Positions 33,640 to 44,267 of a stretch of 64,000 nucleotides of DNA are shown here, one piece after another (the stretch's first letter is position 1; every line of letters begins with the position of its first letter). The translations under genes and the position numbers were made by a program. This DNA is from Amorphophallus konjac (lineage: Eukaryota > Streptophyta > Magnoliopsida > Alismatales > Araceae): positions 570,264,140 to 570,328,139 of the forward strand of contig CM040121.1 in the NCBI GenBank assembly GCA_022559845.1, written 5' to 3'. A model generated the notes under the pieces. The model was not told where the DNA came from, made no database searches, and saw only the letters and a program-made list of their open reading frames with translations.

Positions 33640-35215
33640 TTTTCTCTTTGCTGGTGCCGATAAAGTGCCGGGAGCTGGCCTGGTTTGTTGATCTCTTTGT
33701 CCCTTCGTCAGTGCCGACAGGGCGTCGGGAGCTGACCTGGTTTGTTGTTCTCTTGGCCTCTTCGTCAGTGCCGACAGGGTGTCGGGAACTGACATGGTTT
33801 GTTGTTCTCTTGGTCTCTTCGCCAGTGCCGACAGGGCGTCGGGAGCTGACCTGGCTTGTTATTCTCTTGGCCTCTTCGTCAGTGCCGACAGGGTGTCGGG
33901 AACTGACCTGGTTTGTTGTTCTCTTGGTCTCTTCGCCAGTGCCGACATGGTGTTGGGAGCTGACCTGGTTTGTTGTTCTCTTGGCCTCTTCGTCAGTGCC
34001 GACAGGGTGTCGGGAACTGACCTGGTTTGTTGTTCTCTTGGTCTCTTCGCCAGTGCCGACAGGGTGTCGGGAGCTGACCTGGTTTGTTGTTCTCTTGGTC
34101 TCTTCGTCAGTGCCGACAGGGTGTCGGGAACTGACCTGGTTTGTTGTCTCTTGGTCTCTTCGCCAGTGCCGACAGGGTGTCGGGAACTGACCTGGTTTGT
34201 TGTTCTCTTGGTCTCTTCGCGAGTGCCGACAGGGTGTCAGGAGCTGACCTGGTTTGTTGTTCTCTTGGTCTCTTCGTCAGTGCCGACAGGGTGCCGGGAT
34301 CTGACCTGGTTTGTTGGTCTCTTTGTCTCTTCGTCAGTGCCGACAGGGTGTCGGGAACTGACCTGGTTTGTTGATCTCTTGGTCTCTTCGCCAGTGCCGA
34401 CAGGGTGTCGGGAGCTGACCTAGTTTGTTGTTCTCTTGGTCTCTTCGTCAGTGCCGACAGGGTGTCGGGAACTGACCTGGTTTGTTATTCTCTTTGTCTC
34501 TTCGTCAGTGCCGACAGGGTGCCGGGATCTGACCTGGTTTGTTGGTCTCTTTGTCTCTTCGTCAGTGCCGACAGGGTGTCGGGAACTGACCTGGTTTGTT
34601 GATCTCTTGGTCTCTTCGTCAGTGCCGACAGACATTGGGAGCTGACCTGGTTTGTTATCCTCTTGGTCTCTTCGTCAGTGCCGACAGGGTGTCGGGAACT
34701 GACCTGGTTTGTTATCTCTTGGTCTCTTCGCCAGTGCCGACAGGGTGTCGGGAACTGACCTGGTTTGTTGTTCTCTTGGTCTCTTCGCCAGTGCCGACAG
34801 GGTGTCGGGAGCTGACCTGGTTTGTTGTTCTCTTGGTCTCTTCGTCAGTGCCGACAGGGTGTCGGGAACTGACCTGGTTTGTTGATCTCTTGGTCTCTTC
34901 GTCAGCGCTGACAGGGTGTCGGGAGCTGACCTGGTTTGTTGTTCTCTTTGTCTCTTCGTCAGTGCCGACAGGGTGCCGGGATCTGACCTGGTTTGTTGGT
35001 CTCTTTGTCTCTTCGTCAGTGCCGACAGGGTGTCGGGAACTGACCTGGTTTGTTGATCTCTTGGTCTCTTCGTCAGTGCCGACAGGACATCGGGAGATGA
35101 CCTGGTTTGTTGTCTCTTGGTCTCTTCGTCAGCGCCGACAGGGTGCCGGGAGCTGACCTGGTTTGTTGTCTCTTGGTCTCTTCGCCAGTGCCGATAGGGT
35201 GTCGGGAACTGAAGC
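33640..35215 (-). repeat. 57-bp tandem array, about 27 units
   Basis: Unit of 57 bp with core GTGCCGACAGGGTGTCGGGA on the plus strand, then CTGACCTGGTTTGTTG. Units are very alike. The period is 19 codons, so frames stay open and give false ORFs of 180-214 codons. The outer copy has about six units of the same period at 58736-59095. Confidence 0.93.
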
Positions 35216-35575
35216 TGTATATTGGTCTCTTCATCTCTTCTCTTTCTTTTCTTCTCTTTTTTCTCTTCTTCTCTTTTTTCTTTTCTTCTCTTTTGTCATC
35301 TCTTTTTTGTTGTTGTTTTTTTTTCTTCTCTTCTTCTCTTCTTCCCTTCTTTTCCCTTCTTTTTTTCTTTCTTTTTTTTTGAAGAACTCCAGGTGGCTGT
35401 TGGCATGGATGCCAATGATATAAGAGTTGTAGGCACAGCGGCCGATAATTGAAAGCTGTTGGCACGGGAGCCAGTAAGTGAGGCCGAAACAGCCAAGGCC
35501 AGAAGCAACTGAGATGTTCGTCGTCTGAAGGGACGGAGAGAAGAGTTTGTTGATTCAAAAATGCGCCGGGGATAT
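35216..35575 (-). other. Pyrimidine tract and GGCTGTTGGCA repeats
   Basis: A TTCTCTTCTTTT-type tract (35220-35380), then three short units of the kind GTTGGCATGGATGCCA. Noncoding. Confidence 0.6.
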
Positions 35576-36070
35576 CAGTTATGAAACCCGGACTCGGGAA
35601 AGTGGGCCGCGAGGGCCAAAGTTGGCGTTACGGAAGCGGGCTGTGCAGGCCAGATTTTGGGAAGCAGGCCGTAAAGGGCCAGGGATGTTGGGAAGCGGGC
35701 TGCAAGAGCCGAATCGGGGAAGCAAGCTACGGGAGCCAGAATTGGGGAGCAGGCCGCGAAGGCCAAAGGTAAGCAGGCTGCAAGAGCCAAAGATATTGGG
35801 AAGCAAGCCACGAGGGCCAGAATTGGGAAGCAGGCTGCGAAGGCCAAAGGTAAGCAGGCTGCTAGAGCCGAAGTTGGGAAGCAGGCTGCAAGAGCTGGAA
35901 TTGGGGAGCAGGCTGCGAAGGCCAAAGGTAAGCAGGCTGCTAGAGCCGAAGTTGGGAAGCAGGCTACAAGAGCCGGAATTGGGAGATTAACGAGCCGTGA
36001 GGGCAGGATGGAGGCCATGGGGGCCAAGATTGGGCTCTACGAGCCGTAGCTGGGAACGTAGGCTTCGACG
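35576..36070 (-). repeat. GCAGGCTGCAAGAGCC array
   Basis: About 14 irregular units of 30-40 bp with core GGGAAGCAGGCTGCAAGAGC. Counterpart in the outer copy near 56960-57210 and 57470-57530. Confidence 0.85.
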
Positions 36071-36129
36071 GCCAGAATTGAGTTTATTGCATACGCACAT
36101 TTTTATTATTAATTATTATTATTAATTAT

Positions 36130-37180
36130 TATATATATATTTTTTATTCAAGCATGCAAACATTCATTAGCAGGCATAACATAGATATAAGTAAGGCAGC
36201 TCCCCCTATAGGGGATAAGATAGGGACATCGCCCGTAATTCGTAGATGCGGTGCGGGCCGCGAGGCACAATTGAGGGGTGGTGCACCCGTCAAGAGGATA
36301 TCGCATGTCTTGCATGCATAGCCTAAATTCACGCATTTCACCCTAGGCAATTCTCTGTGGCATGGCAGTGCAAATGTGTGAACAAAGAGCCCTAACCATA
36401 GGGATACGCAGGTTTTCTTGGTGACACTCGAGGATCACTTAGCGCCTACACATAGGTTTCAGGCTTTCGACTTTCGGTAGCTTCACACAGCCCCCATCTG
36501 TTTATTTTGCTAGCGGATTTCACCGTTCGACGCGAGTCTCCTCATGTGTCTCAATGGGGATTCCCGGCTACTAGGGTTCGTCCTTATTGTGATTCACTTC
36601 ACCATTTCGCGCGAGTCTCCTCATTTGTTTCAGTGGGGATTCCCGGCTACTCGGATTCACGTTTCTCTCTCTATTTTTTTTTGCATCATTTTTTTTATTT
36701 TTTTTTACAGTGGGGGTAGGCAGCTTTTTCCTCACGATTACCTTTCACGGGAGTGCAGGAATTCAAGTCTCCGTAGAGTGCTAAGAAGAAATTCGGGCAA
36801 TCCCTATAGTCAAAGGCTATTGAACACATTAAGTGCTAAGTGTGTGAGCGTTGCCTCAGGTTTATTTTGTGAGTTGGGCTTAGCGATTCAGCCATGACTC
36901 TTCCCCTTGACGTGTGCACTCGCCATAATCGGGTTCCCTTCGAGCGTACGCCGTGACGCGCGTGCACCCGAATCGGGGCGATATTATTTAGCAAGGAAAC
37001 ACGGTCCTAGAAAATTTCAAGGTGGTGTATTATTCTATATTAAGCAACCATGCAAGCAGGGCAATCATGCATTCTCTTTTTTATGTGTGTGTCTGTTTTG
37101 TTATTTTTTTGTTTTTTTTTGTGTTTATTTTTGCATAAGAAAATATTGTTATTACATATAAGTGTAGTGGTAGTAAAGGT
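36130..37180 (-). other. Conserved single-copy island in the internal region
   Basis: About 1 kb without tandem repeats. It corresponds to 52005-52140 plus 56078-56930 of the outer copy in the reverse sense and is recognisably alike over its length. It has a short direct repeat, CGCGAGTCTCCTCAT (36530 and 36610). No ORF is kept in both copies. It may be a packaging or other RNA element. Confidence 0.55.
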
Positions 37181-37184
37181 ATTA

Positions 37185-37860
37185 GGGAAGCAGACCACGA
37201 ACGGCTGAAAGGATATTAGGAAAGTAGGCTATAGAACCCAAGGGACATTAGGGGAGCGGGCCATAAGGGCCAAAGGTTGGGGGAGCAGACTACGAGAGCC
37301 AGAATTGGGAAGCAGGCTATAAAAGCCAAAGGGAAGCAGGCTGCAAGAGCCAAGGTTGGGAAGCAGGCCACGAGGGCCAAAGGTAAGCAGGCTGCGAGAG
37401 CCAAAGTTGGGAAGCGGGCTGCAAGAGCCGAATTCTGGGAAGCAGGCCGCAAGGGCCGAATTTCGGGAAGCAGACCGCAAGGGCCGAATTCTGGGAAGCA
37501 GGCTGCAAGAGCCGAAGATATTGGGAAGTAGGCTAAAAAAGCCAAAATTATGGGAAGCGAGCCGTGAAGGCCAAATTCTGGGAAGCAGGCCGTGAAGGCC
37601 GAATTCTGGGAAGCATGCTGCAAGAGCCGAAGATATTGGGAAGTAGGCTAAAAAAGCCAAAATTATGGGAAGCGAGCCGTGAAGGCCAAATTCTGGGACG
37701 CAGGCCGTGAATGCCAAATTCTGGGAAGCAGGCTGCAAGAGCCGAAGATATTGGGAAGTAGGCTAAAAAAGGCAAGGGATATTGGGAGCAGGCTGACAAG
37801 CCGAGAGATGTTAGGAGTAGGCTGTAAAGCCGAAAAGATATCAGAGAGCGTGGTGGGACG
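37185..37860 (-). repeat. GGAAGCAGGCYGYRARRGCC array, second block
   Basis: About 19 units of 30-40 bp of the same family as 35576-36070. Counterpart at 51790-52000 in the outer copy. Confidence 0.85.
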
Positions 37861-37929
37861 GGTGGATTAATCATGACAGTGGGCCTTGGCCGGAATGACT
37901 GAGCCAAAGGGCGTCGGGTAGTAGGATAC

Positions 37930-38600
37930 GTGAGCCGAGGAGGAGGTTTTGTGAAGCGGCGGGTTCGAAGACCACGTCTGTCTCATGTCTCTTTTTTTTC
38001 TTCTTCTTTTGTGTGGGGAGACAGGTGCAACGACCATGTCCGCCTCGTGACTCTTCTTTCTCTTCTTCTCTTCTTCTGTTATGGAGAGGCGGTGCAAAGA
38101 TCATGCTTGCCTCATGGTCATTTCTTTCTTTTTTTTTTATTTTGTGCGAAGAGGCGGGTTCAAGGACCGTGTTCACCCCGTGACTGTTCTTTCTCTTCTT
38201 CTTTCATGGAGAGGCAGGTGCAGAGACCATGTTCGCCTCGTGACTATTCTTTCTCTTCTTCTCTTCTTCTTTTATAGAGAGGCAAGTGCAAGGACCATGT
38301 TCGCCTCGTGACTGTTCTTTCTTTTCTTCTTTTGTGGAGAGGCGGGTTCAAGGACCACGTCTGCCTTATGTGTCTCTTCCTCCTTTTCTTTTCTTCTTTC
38401 GCGTGATGAGGCGGGCTCGAGGACCACGTCTGCCTCATGTGTCTTCTTTTGGTTCTGCTCTTCTTCTTTTGTGTGAAGAGGCGGGTGCAAAGATCATGTT
38501 TGCATCGTGATTGTTCTTTCTTTTCTTCTTTTGTGGAGAGGCGGGTTCAAGGACCACGTCTGCCTCATGCGTGTCTTTTTCTTTATTCTGCTCTTCTTTT
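37930..38600 (-). repeat. About 65-bp array with GAGGCGGGTTCAAGGACCAC core
   Basis: About nine units, each a GC-rich core plus a TTCTTTCTCTTCTTCT linker on the plus strand. Counterpart at 49975-50770. Confidence 0.88.
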
Positions 38601-38609
38601 CTCATTAAT

Positions 38610-41600
38610 GCTTCCACGCTGGAGTGTATTTCTCTTAATGTGCCCCCAGGTTGGGGTGTAGCTTCATTTGGTATGCATCCCCCCTGAGGGGGGTGTGTTT
38701 TGCCTCTTCGCTTCTATGCCCCCAGGCGGGGTGTATTTTTTTTTGGTGCCCCCGAGGCGGGGTGTAGCTCTCTTCAAATGCCCCCATGGTGGGGTATACT
38801 CTTCACGGCTCCTATGCCCCCAGATGGGGTATGTTTCTTCTTCAAATACCCATAAGCCAGGGTGGACTTCTCTTCATATGCCCCTGAGCCGGGGCGTCTT
38901 CTTTATAGCTTCTAGGCCCTCGAGGCGAGGTATGTTTCTTCTTCATATGCCCCTGAGCCGGGGCATAGCTCTCTTCAAATGCCCCCGGGACGGGGGTGTA
39001 TCTTTTGCTTCTTATGCCCCCCTGAGGTCGGGGTGTATCTCTTTACGGTTTCTGTGCCTCTGAAGCAGGGTATGTTGTTTCTTCAAATGCCGCTTGGGCG
39101 GAGTATATCTTTCTTCTCATGTTCCCGGATCGGGATGTATGTCTCTTTGTTTCTGTGCCCCGGGTCGGGGTAGATGCTTTTGCTTCTTATGCGCCAAGGG
39201 CGGAGTGTATTTCTTTCTGTGCCCCTAGGCTGGGGTACATTCTTCATGTTTCTTATACTCTTTTCGCATGGCGTATTCTCTTGCTTCTTATGTCCTTGGA
39301 TCGGGGCGTATGTTTCTTCTTCTGATGTCCCTAAGTCAGGGTATATTCTTTCTTCATGTGCTCCCAGGTCGGGATGTATGTCTCTTTGCTTCTTCACGCC
39401 CCCGGATCGGGGTAAATGCTTCTGCTTCTTATGTGCCAAGGGCGGAGTGTACCCCTTTGTGCCCCCTGAGCGGGGTGGATGCTCTGCATGTGTCCCCGGG
39501 TCGGGGTGTAGCTTTGTCTCCCACGGAGGGGGTGTGCTGTTTCCTCAAAAGCCCCCAGACCAGGGTGTATTCTTCCCTTTCTTATACTCCCGAGGCGGGA
39601 GGGGTTCTCTTCATGTGTCCCCATGGCGGGATGTGCTTCTTTCTTCAAGTGTCCCCAGGCCGGGGTGAATTCTCTTCTTCTTCCCAGACACACCGGGGGG
39701 AATGTTTGCTTCTTGTGCTCCCAGGGTGGGGTGTATTGCTGCTTTTGATGCCCCCGAGGTGGAGTGTATTGCCGCTTTTGATGCGGGGTGTAGTTCTTAC
39801 TTTTTATGCACCCGAGGCGGGGTGAATTCTTCTTCTTTGTTTACGTGCCCCCATATCGGGGTGTATTCCTCTCTTCATATGCTTCCCTAAGCCAGGGGAT
39901 GTTGTTTGTTCTGCTTCAGATGTCCCCCCCCGGGGGGGTGGGGGTGCATGTTGCTTCCTGGACTCTGAGCCTGGGGTACGCTCCTTCAAAGGTCCCTAAG
40001 CCGGGTGGATCCTCTTTTCTTCTCATGCTCCCAAGGCGGGATGTAGCTTCTTCAAGTACCCCTAAACCGGAGCGTATTCTTTATGGCTTCTATGTCCCCT
40101 GGCGGGGTATGCTTCTTCAAATACCCCTAGGCCGGGGCGGACCTCTCTTCATATGCCCCTGAATCGGGGCATGTTCTTTATAGCTTCTAGGCCCTCGAGG
40201 TGAGGTGGGCTTCTTCTTCAAATACCCCCAAGATGGGGATGTGATTCTTGGCTTCATATGCCCCCAAGGCGGGGTATGTTCTGCTTCTTGTGTCCCCAAA
40301 GGTGGGGGGTATGTTGCTTTTTGCACCCCAACGGTGGAGTGTATTTCTCTTCGAGTCCCCTTGAGTCGGGGCGTAGCTGTGTCTCGCGTGCCCCCCCTGC
40401 GGGGTGAGCTTGGCTTCTTGTGCACCCGAGGCGGGGTGAGTTCTTCTTCTTGTCATGCCCCTGAGTCAGGGCGTGTTCTTTACAGCTTCTATGCCCTCGA
40501 GGCGAGGTGGCTTCTTCTTCAAATACCCTCAAGACGGGGGTGTGATTCTTGGCTTCATATGCCCCGGACGTAGGGTATATCTTTTGTTTCTTATGCTCAC
40601 GAGCCGGGATGTAGCTTCTTGGCCTCATATGCTGCCGAGGCGAGGGGTATGTTGCTTTACGTGCCCCCGGGGGGAGTGCATTTTGCCTCTGTTGCCCCGT
40701 GGCGGGGTAGATCTCTTGGCTTCTTACGCCCCCACATGGCGGGATATGTTTTCTTCTTGTGCCCCCGGGATGGGGTGTATGCTTCTTCTTCAGATTCCCC
40801 TAAGGCGGGGTGTATTCTTTGTCGCTTCATGTACCCCCGAGTCGGGGTGAATTCTCTTCATGTGCCCCCCATGGCGGGGTGTACTCTCTTCATGTGTCCC
40901 TAGGAGTGGGGTGTGGTTTGCTTCCTTTGCGCCCTAGCAGGGTGTATCGCTGCTTGCAATGTCCCCCGAGGCGAGGTATCCTTCTTCTTCAAATACCCCT
41001 AAGCCGGGCGTATTCTTTATGGCTTCTATGCCACCCATAGCGGGGTGTGTTTCTTCTTCAAATACCCCTAAGATGGGGTGGACTCTTTTCTTCTTATACT
41101 CGCAAGGCGGGATGTAGCTTCTTCAAGTGCCCCTGAGCCGAGGCGTGTTCTTTACGTCTTCTATTCCCCCAGGCGGGATATATTTCTTCTTCAAATACCC
41201 CTAGGTCGGGGTGTATTCTTGCTGCTTCTCATGCTCCCGGGGTGGGATGTGACTTCTTCAAATGCCCTTAAGCCGGGGCGTATTCTTCATGACTTCTATG
41301 CCCCCTGGCGGGGTATGTTTCTTCTTCAAACACCCCTAAGCTAGGGTGTGTTCTTACACTTTTTTTTTTTGCGCCCCTCAGGGCGAGGTGCATTCCTCTC
41401 CATATGCCCCTAGCATGGGGTGTGCTTTTGTTTCTTATGCCTCCATGTCGGGGTATGCTTCTTGGCCTCATATGCCGCTAAGGCGAGGTGTATGTTGCTT
41501 CATATGCCCCCGGGGCGGGGATGTATCTCTTGCTTCTTACGCCCCCCATGGCGGGGTATGTTCTTGGCTTCTTATGCCCCTAAGGTGGGGTGTTTTTTTT

Positions 41601-42830
41601 TGCTTTTTGTGCCCCCAGGTTGGGATGTATTCTATTTCTAATGCCTCCAGAGTGGAGTGTATTGCTACTTCCGATGCCCCCAAGGTGAGGTGTAATTCTT
41701 GCTTCTTATGCCCCCGAGGCGGGGTTAACTCTTCTTCTTTGCTTATGTGCTCCCATATCGGGGTGTATTCCTTTATTCATATGCTCCCCTAAGCCGGGGA
41801 ATGCTGTTTGTTCTGCTTCAGATGCCCCCGGGGGGGGGGGGGGGGGGGGATATATGTTGCTTCATGGACTCCGAGCCTATGGTGTATTCCTTCTTCGAAT
41901 GCCCCTAAGTCGGGGTGTATTCTTCTCTTCTTATGCTCCCAAGGCGGGATGTAGCTTCTTCAAATGCCCCTAAGCCGGGGCGTATTCTTTATGGCTTTTA
42001 TGCCCCCAGGTGGGGTATGTTTCTTTTTCAATTGTCCCTAGGACATAGTGTACTCTTCTCTTTCTTATGCTCCCGAAGCGGGCTGTAGCTTCTTCAAATG
42101 CCCCTAAGCCGAGGCGTGTTCTTTATAGCTTCTAGGCCCTCGAGGCGAGGTATACTTCTTCTTCAAACACCCCCAAGACGGGGGTGTGATTCTTCCGCTT
42201 CCTCTGCCCCAGAGTGGGGTATACTTCTCTTTGTATTCCCCCCAGTCATGGTGTATTCTTGTTGCTTCATATGCCCCCAGGGTGGGATGCGCCTTCTGCT
42301 TCTCATGACCCGGGATGGAGTGTATTCTCTTCATGTGCCCTCGGCACGAGGGTGTATCTTTGCTTTTTATGCCCCTGAGGGGGATTCTTCTTCTTTTGCC
42401 CCGACACGCCGGGGAATGCTTGCTTCTTGTGCCCCGAAAGTGGGGTGTGTTCTTGATGGCTCCTGTGCCCCCGTTGGTGGGGTGTATGCTTCTTCTTCAA
42501 ATTCCCCTAAGGCGGGGTGTATTCCTTGTCGCTTCATGTACCCCCGAGTCGGGGTGAATTCTTTTCTTCTTACGCCCTCACGGCGGGGTATGTCTTTTGC
42601 TTCATGTGCCCCCATATCGGGGTGTATTTCTCTTCTTTAAATGCCCCTAAGCTGGGGTGCAACTCTATTTCTTCTTATGTCCCCAGGTCAGGGCGGATTC
42701 TTCTTCAAATGCCCCGAAGCCGGGGTGTAGCTTTTGCTTTGTGTGCCCCTTAATCGGGGCGGATTCTCTTCATGTGCCCTTGAGAATAGGGTGTATCTCT
42801 TTTTTTGCCTCCTATGCCCCCGTAGCAGGG
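38610..42830 (-). repeat. CCCC/GGGG minisatellite of the complete element
   Basis: Roughly 100 irregular units of 35-50 bp, plus-strand core TGCCCCCAGGCGGGGTGTA, the reverse complement of the outer array. A run of 20 G lies at 41830-41849 and another C/G run at 39925-39945. The many ORFs here are artefacts. Confidence 0.92.
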
Positions 42831-43625
42831 TATATATCTTCTTCTTATCCCCCATGGCGGGGCATATGCATGCTCTCTTCGGGAGTGGTGGCCGTGCTTG
42901 GCCTCATTGCTATAAAGCATTCCCCACAGCGGGCAGCCATTCACCAAGCTACAATTGTGACTCGCTGGGTCTTTTAACAACCACTCGGGGGCCGTTTTGT
43001 GCCGGATGGAGGCAGCAGGGGAGGAACGGGCCGGATCATAACACCACGGACTCGGAGCCTCCTAGAGTCGGGCGGGATGCCGGGTTTCTTCTTGGTATAT
43101 ATCTTCTTCTTATCCCCCATGGCGGGGCATATGCATGCTCTCTTCGGGAGTGGTGGCCGTGCTTGGCCTCATTGCTATAAAGCATTCCCCACAGCGGGCA
43201 GCCATTCACCAAGCTACAATTGTGACTCGCTGGGTCTTTTAACAACCACTCGGGAGCCGTTTTGTGCCGGATGGAGGCAGCAGGGAGGAGGAACGGGCCG
43301 GATCATTACACCACGGACTCGGAGCCTCCTAGAGTCGGGCGGGATGCCGGGTTTCTTCTTGGTATATATCTTCTTCTTATCCCCCATGGCGGGGCATATG
43401 CATGCTCTCTTCGGGAGTGGTGGCCGTGCTTGGCCTCATTGCTATAAAGTATTCCCCACAGCGGGCAGCCAATCACCAAGCTACAATTGTGACTCGCTGG
43501 GTCTTTTAACAACCACTCGGGGGCCGTTTTGTGCCGGATGGAGGCAGCAGGGAGGAGGAACGGGCCGGATCATTACACCACGGACTCGGAGCCTCCTAGA
43601 GTGGGGCGGGATGCCGGGTTTCTTC
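42831..43625 (-). repeat. Three tandem units of about 265 bp
   Basis: Units start near 42831, 43096 and 43363 with TATATATCTTCTTCTTATCC and are nearly identical. Each includes a copy of the minisatellite core, ATGGCGGGGCATATGCATGC. A 254-codon ORF (42999-43763) is only a by-product of the repeat. Confidence 0.92.
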
Positions 43626-44244
43626 TTGCTCTTTTGGTCGGCGATGCTGGCTGACTTTTCTTCTTTTCTTCTTTTTTTTTGTCCCTTCCTCTCTTCTCTT
43701 TTTTTGTATGATCGACCAGGGTGGAGGTGTAGGAGAGCGCTCACCCCCTCAGGGAGGGGATGAGTGGTTCGCTCCACCGCATCAACCCCACAGTGGTAAT
43801 CTTTGTTCAACACGGGTCTCGACGGATGTGGTCGTACAGCCCTCTCTTGCCAATTCTTTCTCTTCTTTTTTTTGCTTCTTTCTTTTCTCTTTTTTTTTCT
43901 TTCCTTCTCTTCTTCTCTTCTTTTTTTCTTTTTTTCTTTTTTTCTTTTTTTCTTCTTTTATTCTTTTCTTCTCTTTCTTCTTGAGGGAAACGGGGGGCTT
44001 GATTTCCCCTCCCTTCTCTTCTCTTTCTCTTCTCCCTTTTTTTATAACAGCCCCCATGATTCCTGGAAGCTGCATATGCTTCGAAGCATCGTCCTCGAGG
44101 CCGCGAAGGCAGCTGCATCGAGTTTGGATGTTCTCCCCATAGTGCTGGCGAAGACAGCGCCTGTAATTCATCAAAGGAGGCAAACATCGTTTATTAGGGG
44201 GCCATGAGGCCCTGAATCCCAGCGAAGAGATGAAGGGTAGTTTA
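43626..44244 (-). other. Leader after the PBS of the complete element
   Basis: In sense this follows the PBS. Contains a long pyrimidine tract on plus (43840-44050; purine-rich in sense). Nothing coding. Confidence 0.55.
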
Positions 44245-44263
44245 GGTCCCACCGGGCGTGCCA
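44245..44263 (-). promoter_or_regulatory. Primer-binding site of complete family M element
   Basis: In sense TGGCACGCCCGGTGGGACC, 4 nt (AGTC) after the 5' LTR. Starts TGG as needed to pair with a tRNA 3'-CCA end. I do not assign the tRNA. The type is like that of Tat-lineage elements, from memory. Confidence 0.8.
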
Positions 44264-44267
44264 GACT

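Noticed and set aside
33648..35156. ORFs of 147-214 codons with repeats like VPTGCRELTWFVV
   Set aside because: The 57-bp period is a multiple of three, so all frames stay open. The outer copy does not keep the reading frame.
33640..35215. CRISPR-like array
   Set aside because: Units have no unique spacers and the DNA is plant nuclear; this is an ordinary tandem array.
42999..43763. 254-codon ORF
   Set aside because: Spans the three 265-bp units; its repeats mirror the DNA repeat and no like protein is known to me.
43782..44252. 156-codon Lys/Glu-rich minus-strand ORF
   Set aside because: Comes from the long pyrimidine tract; simple sequence only.
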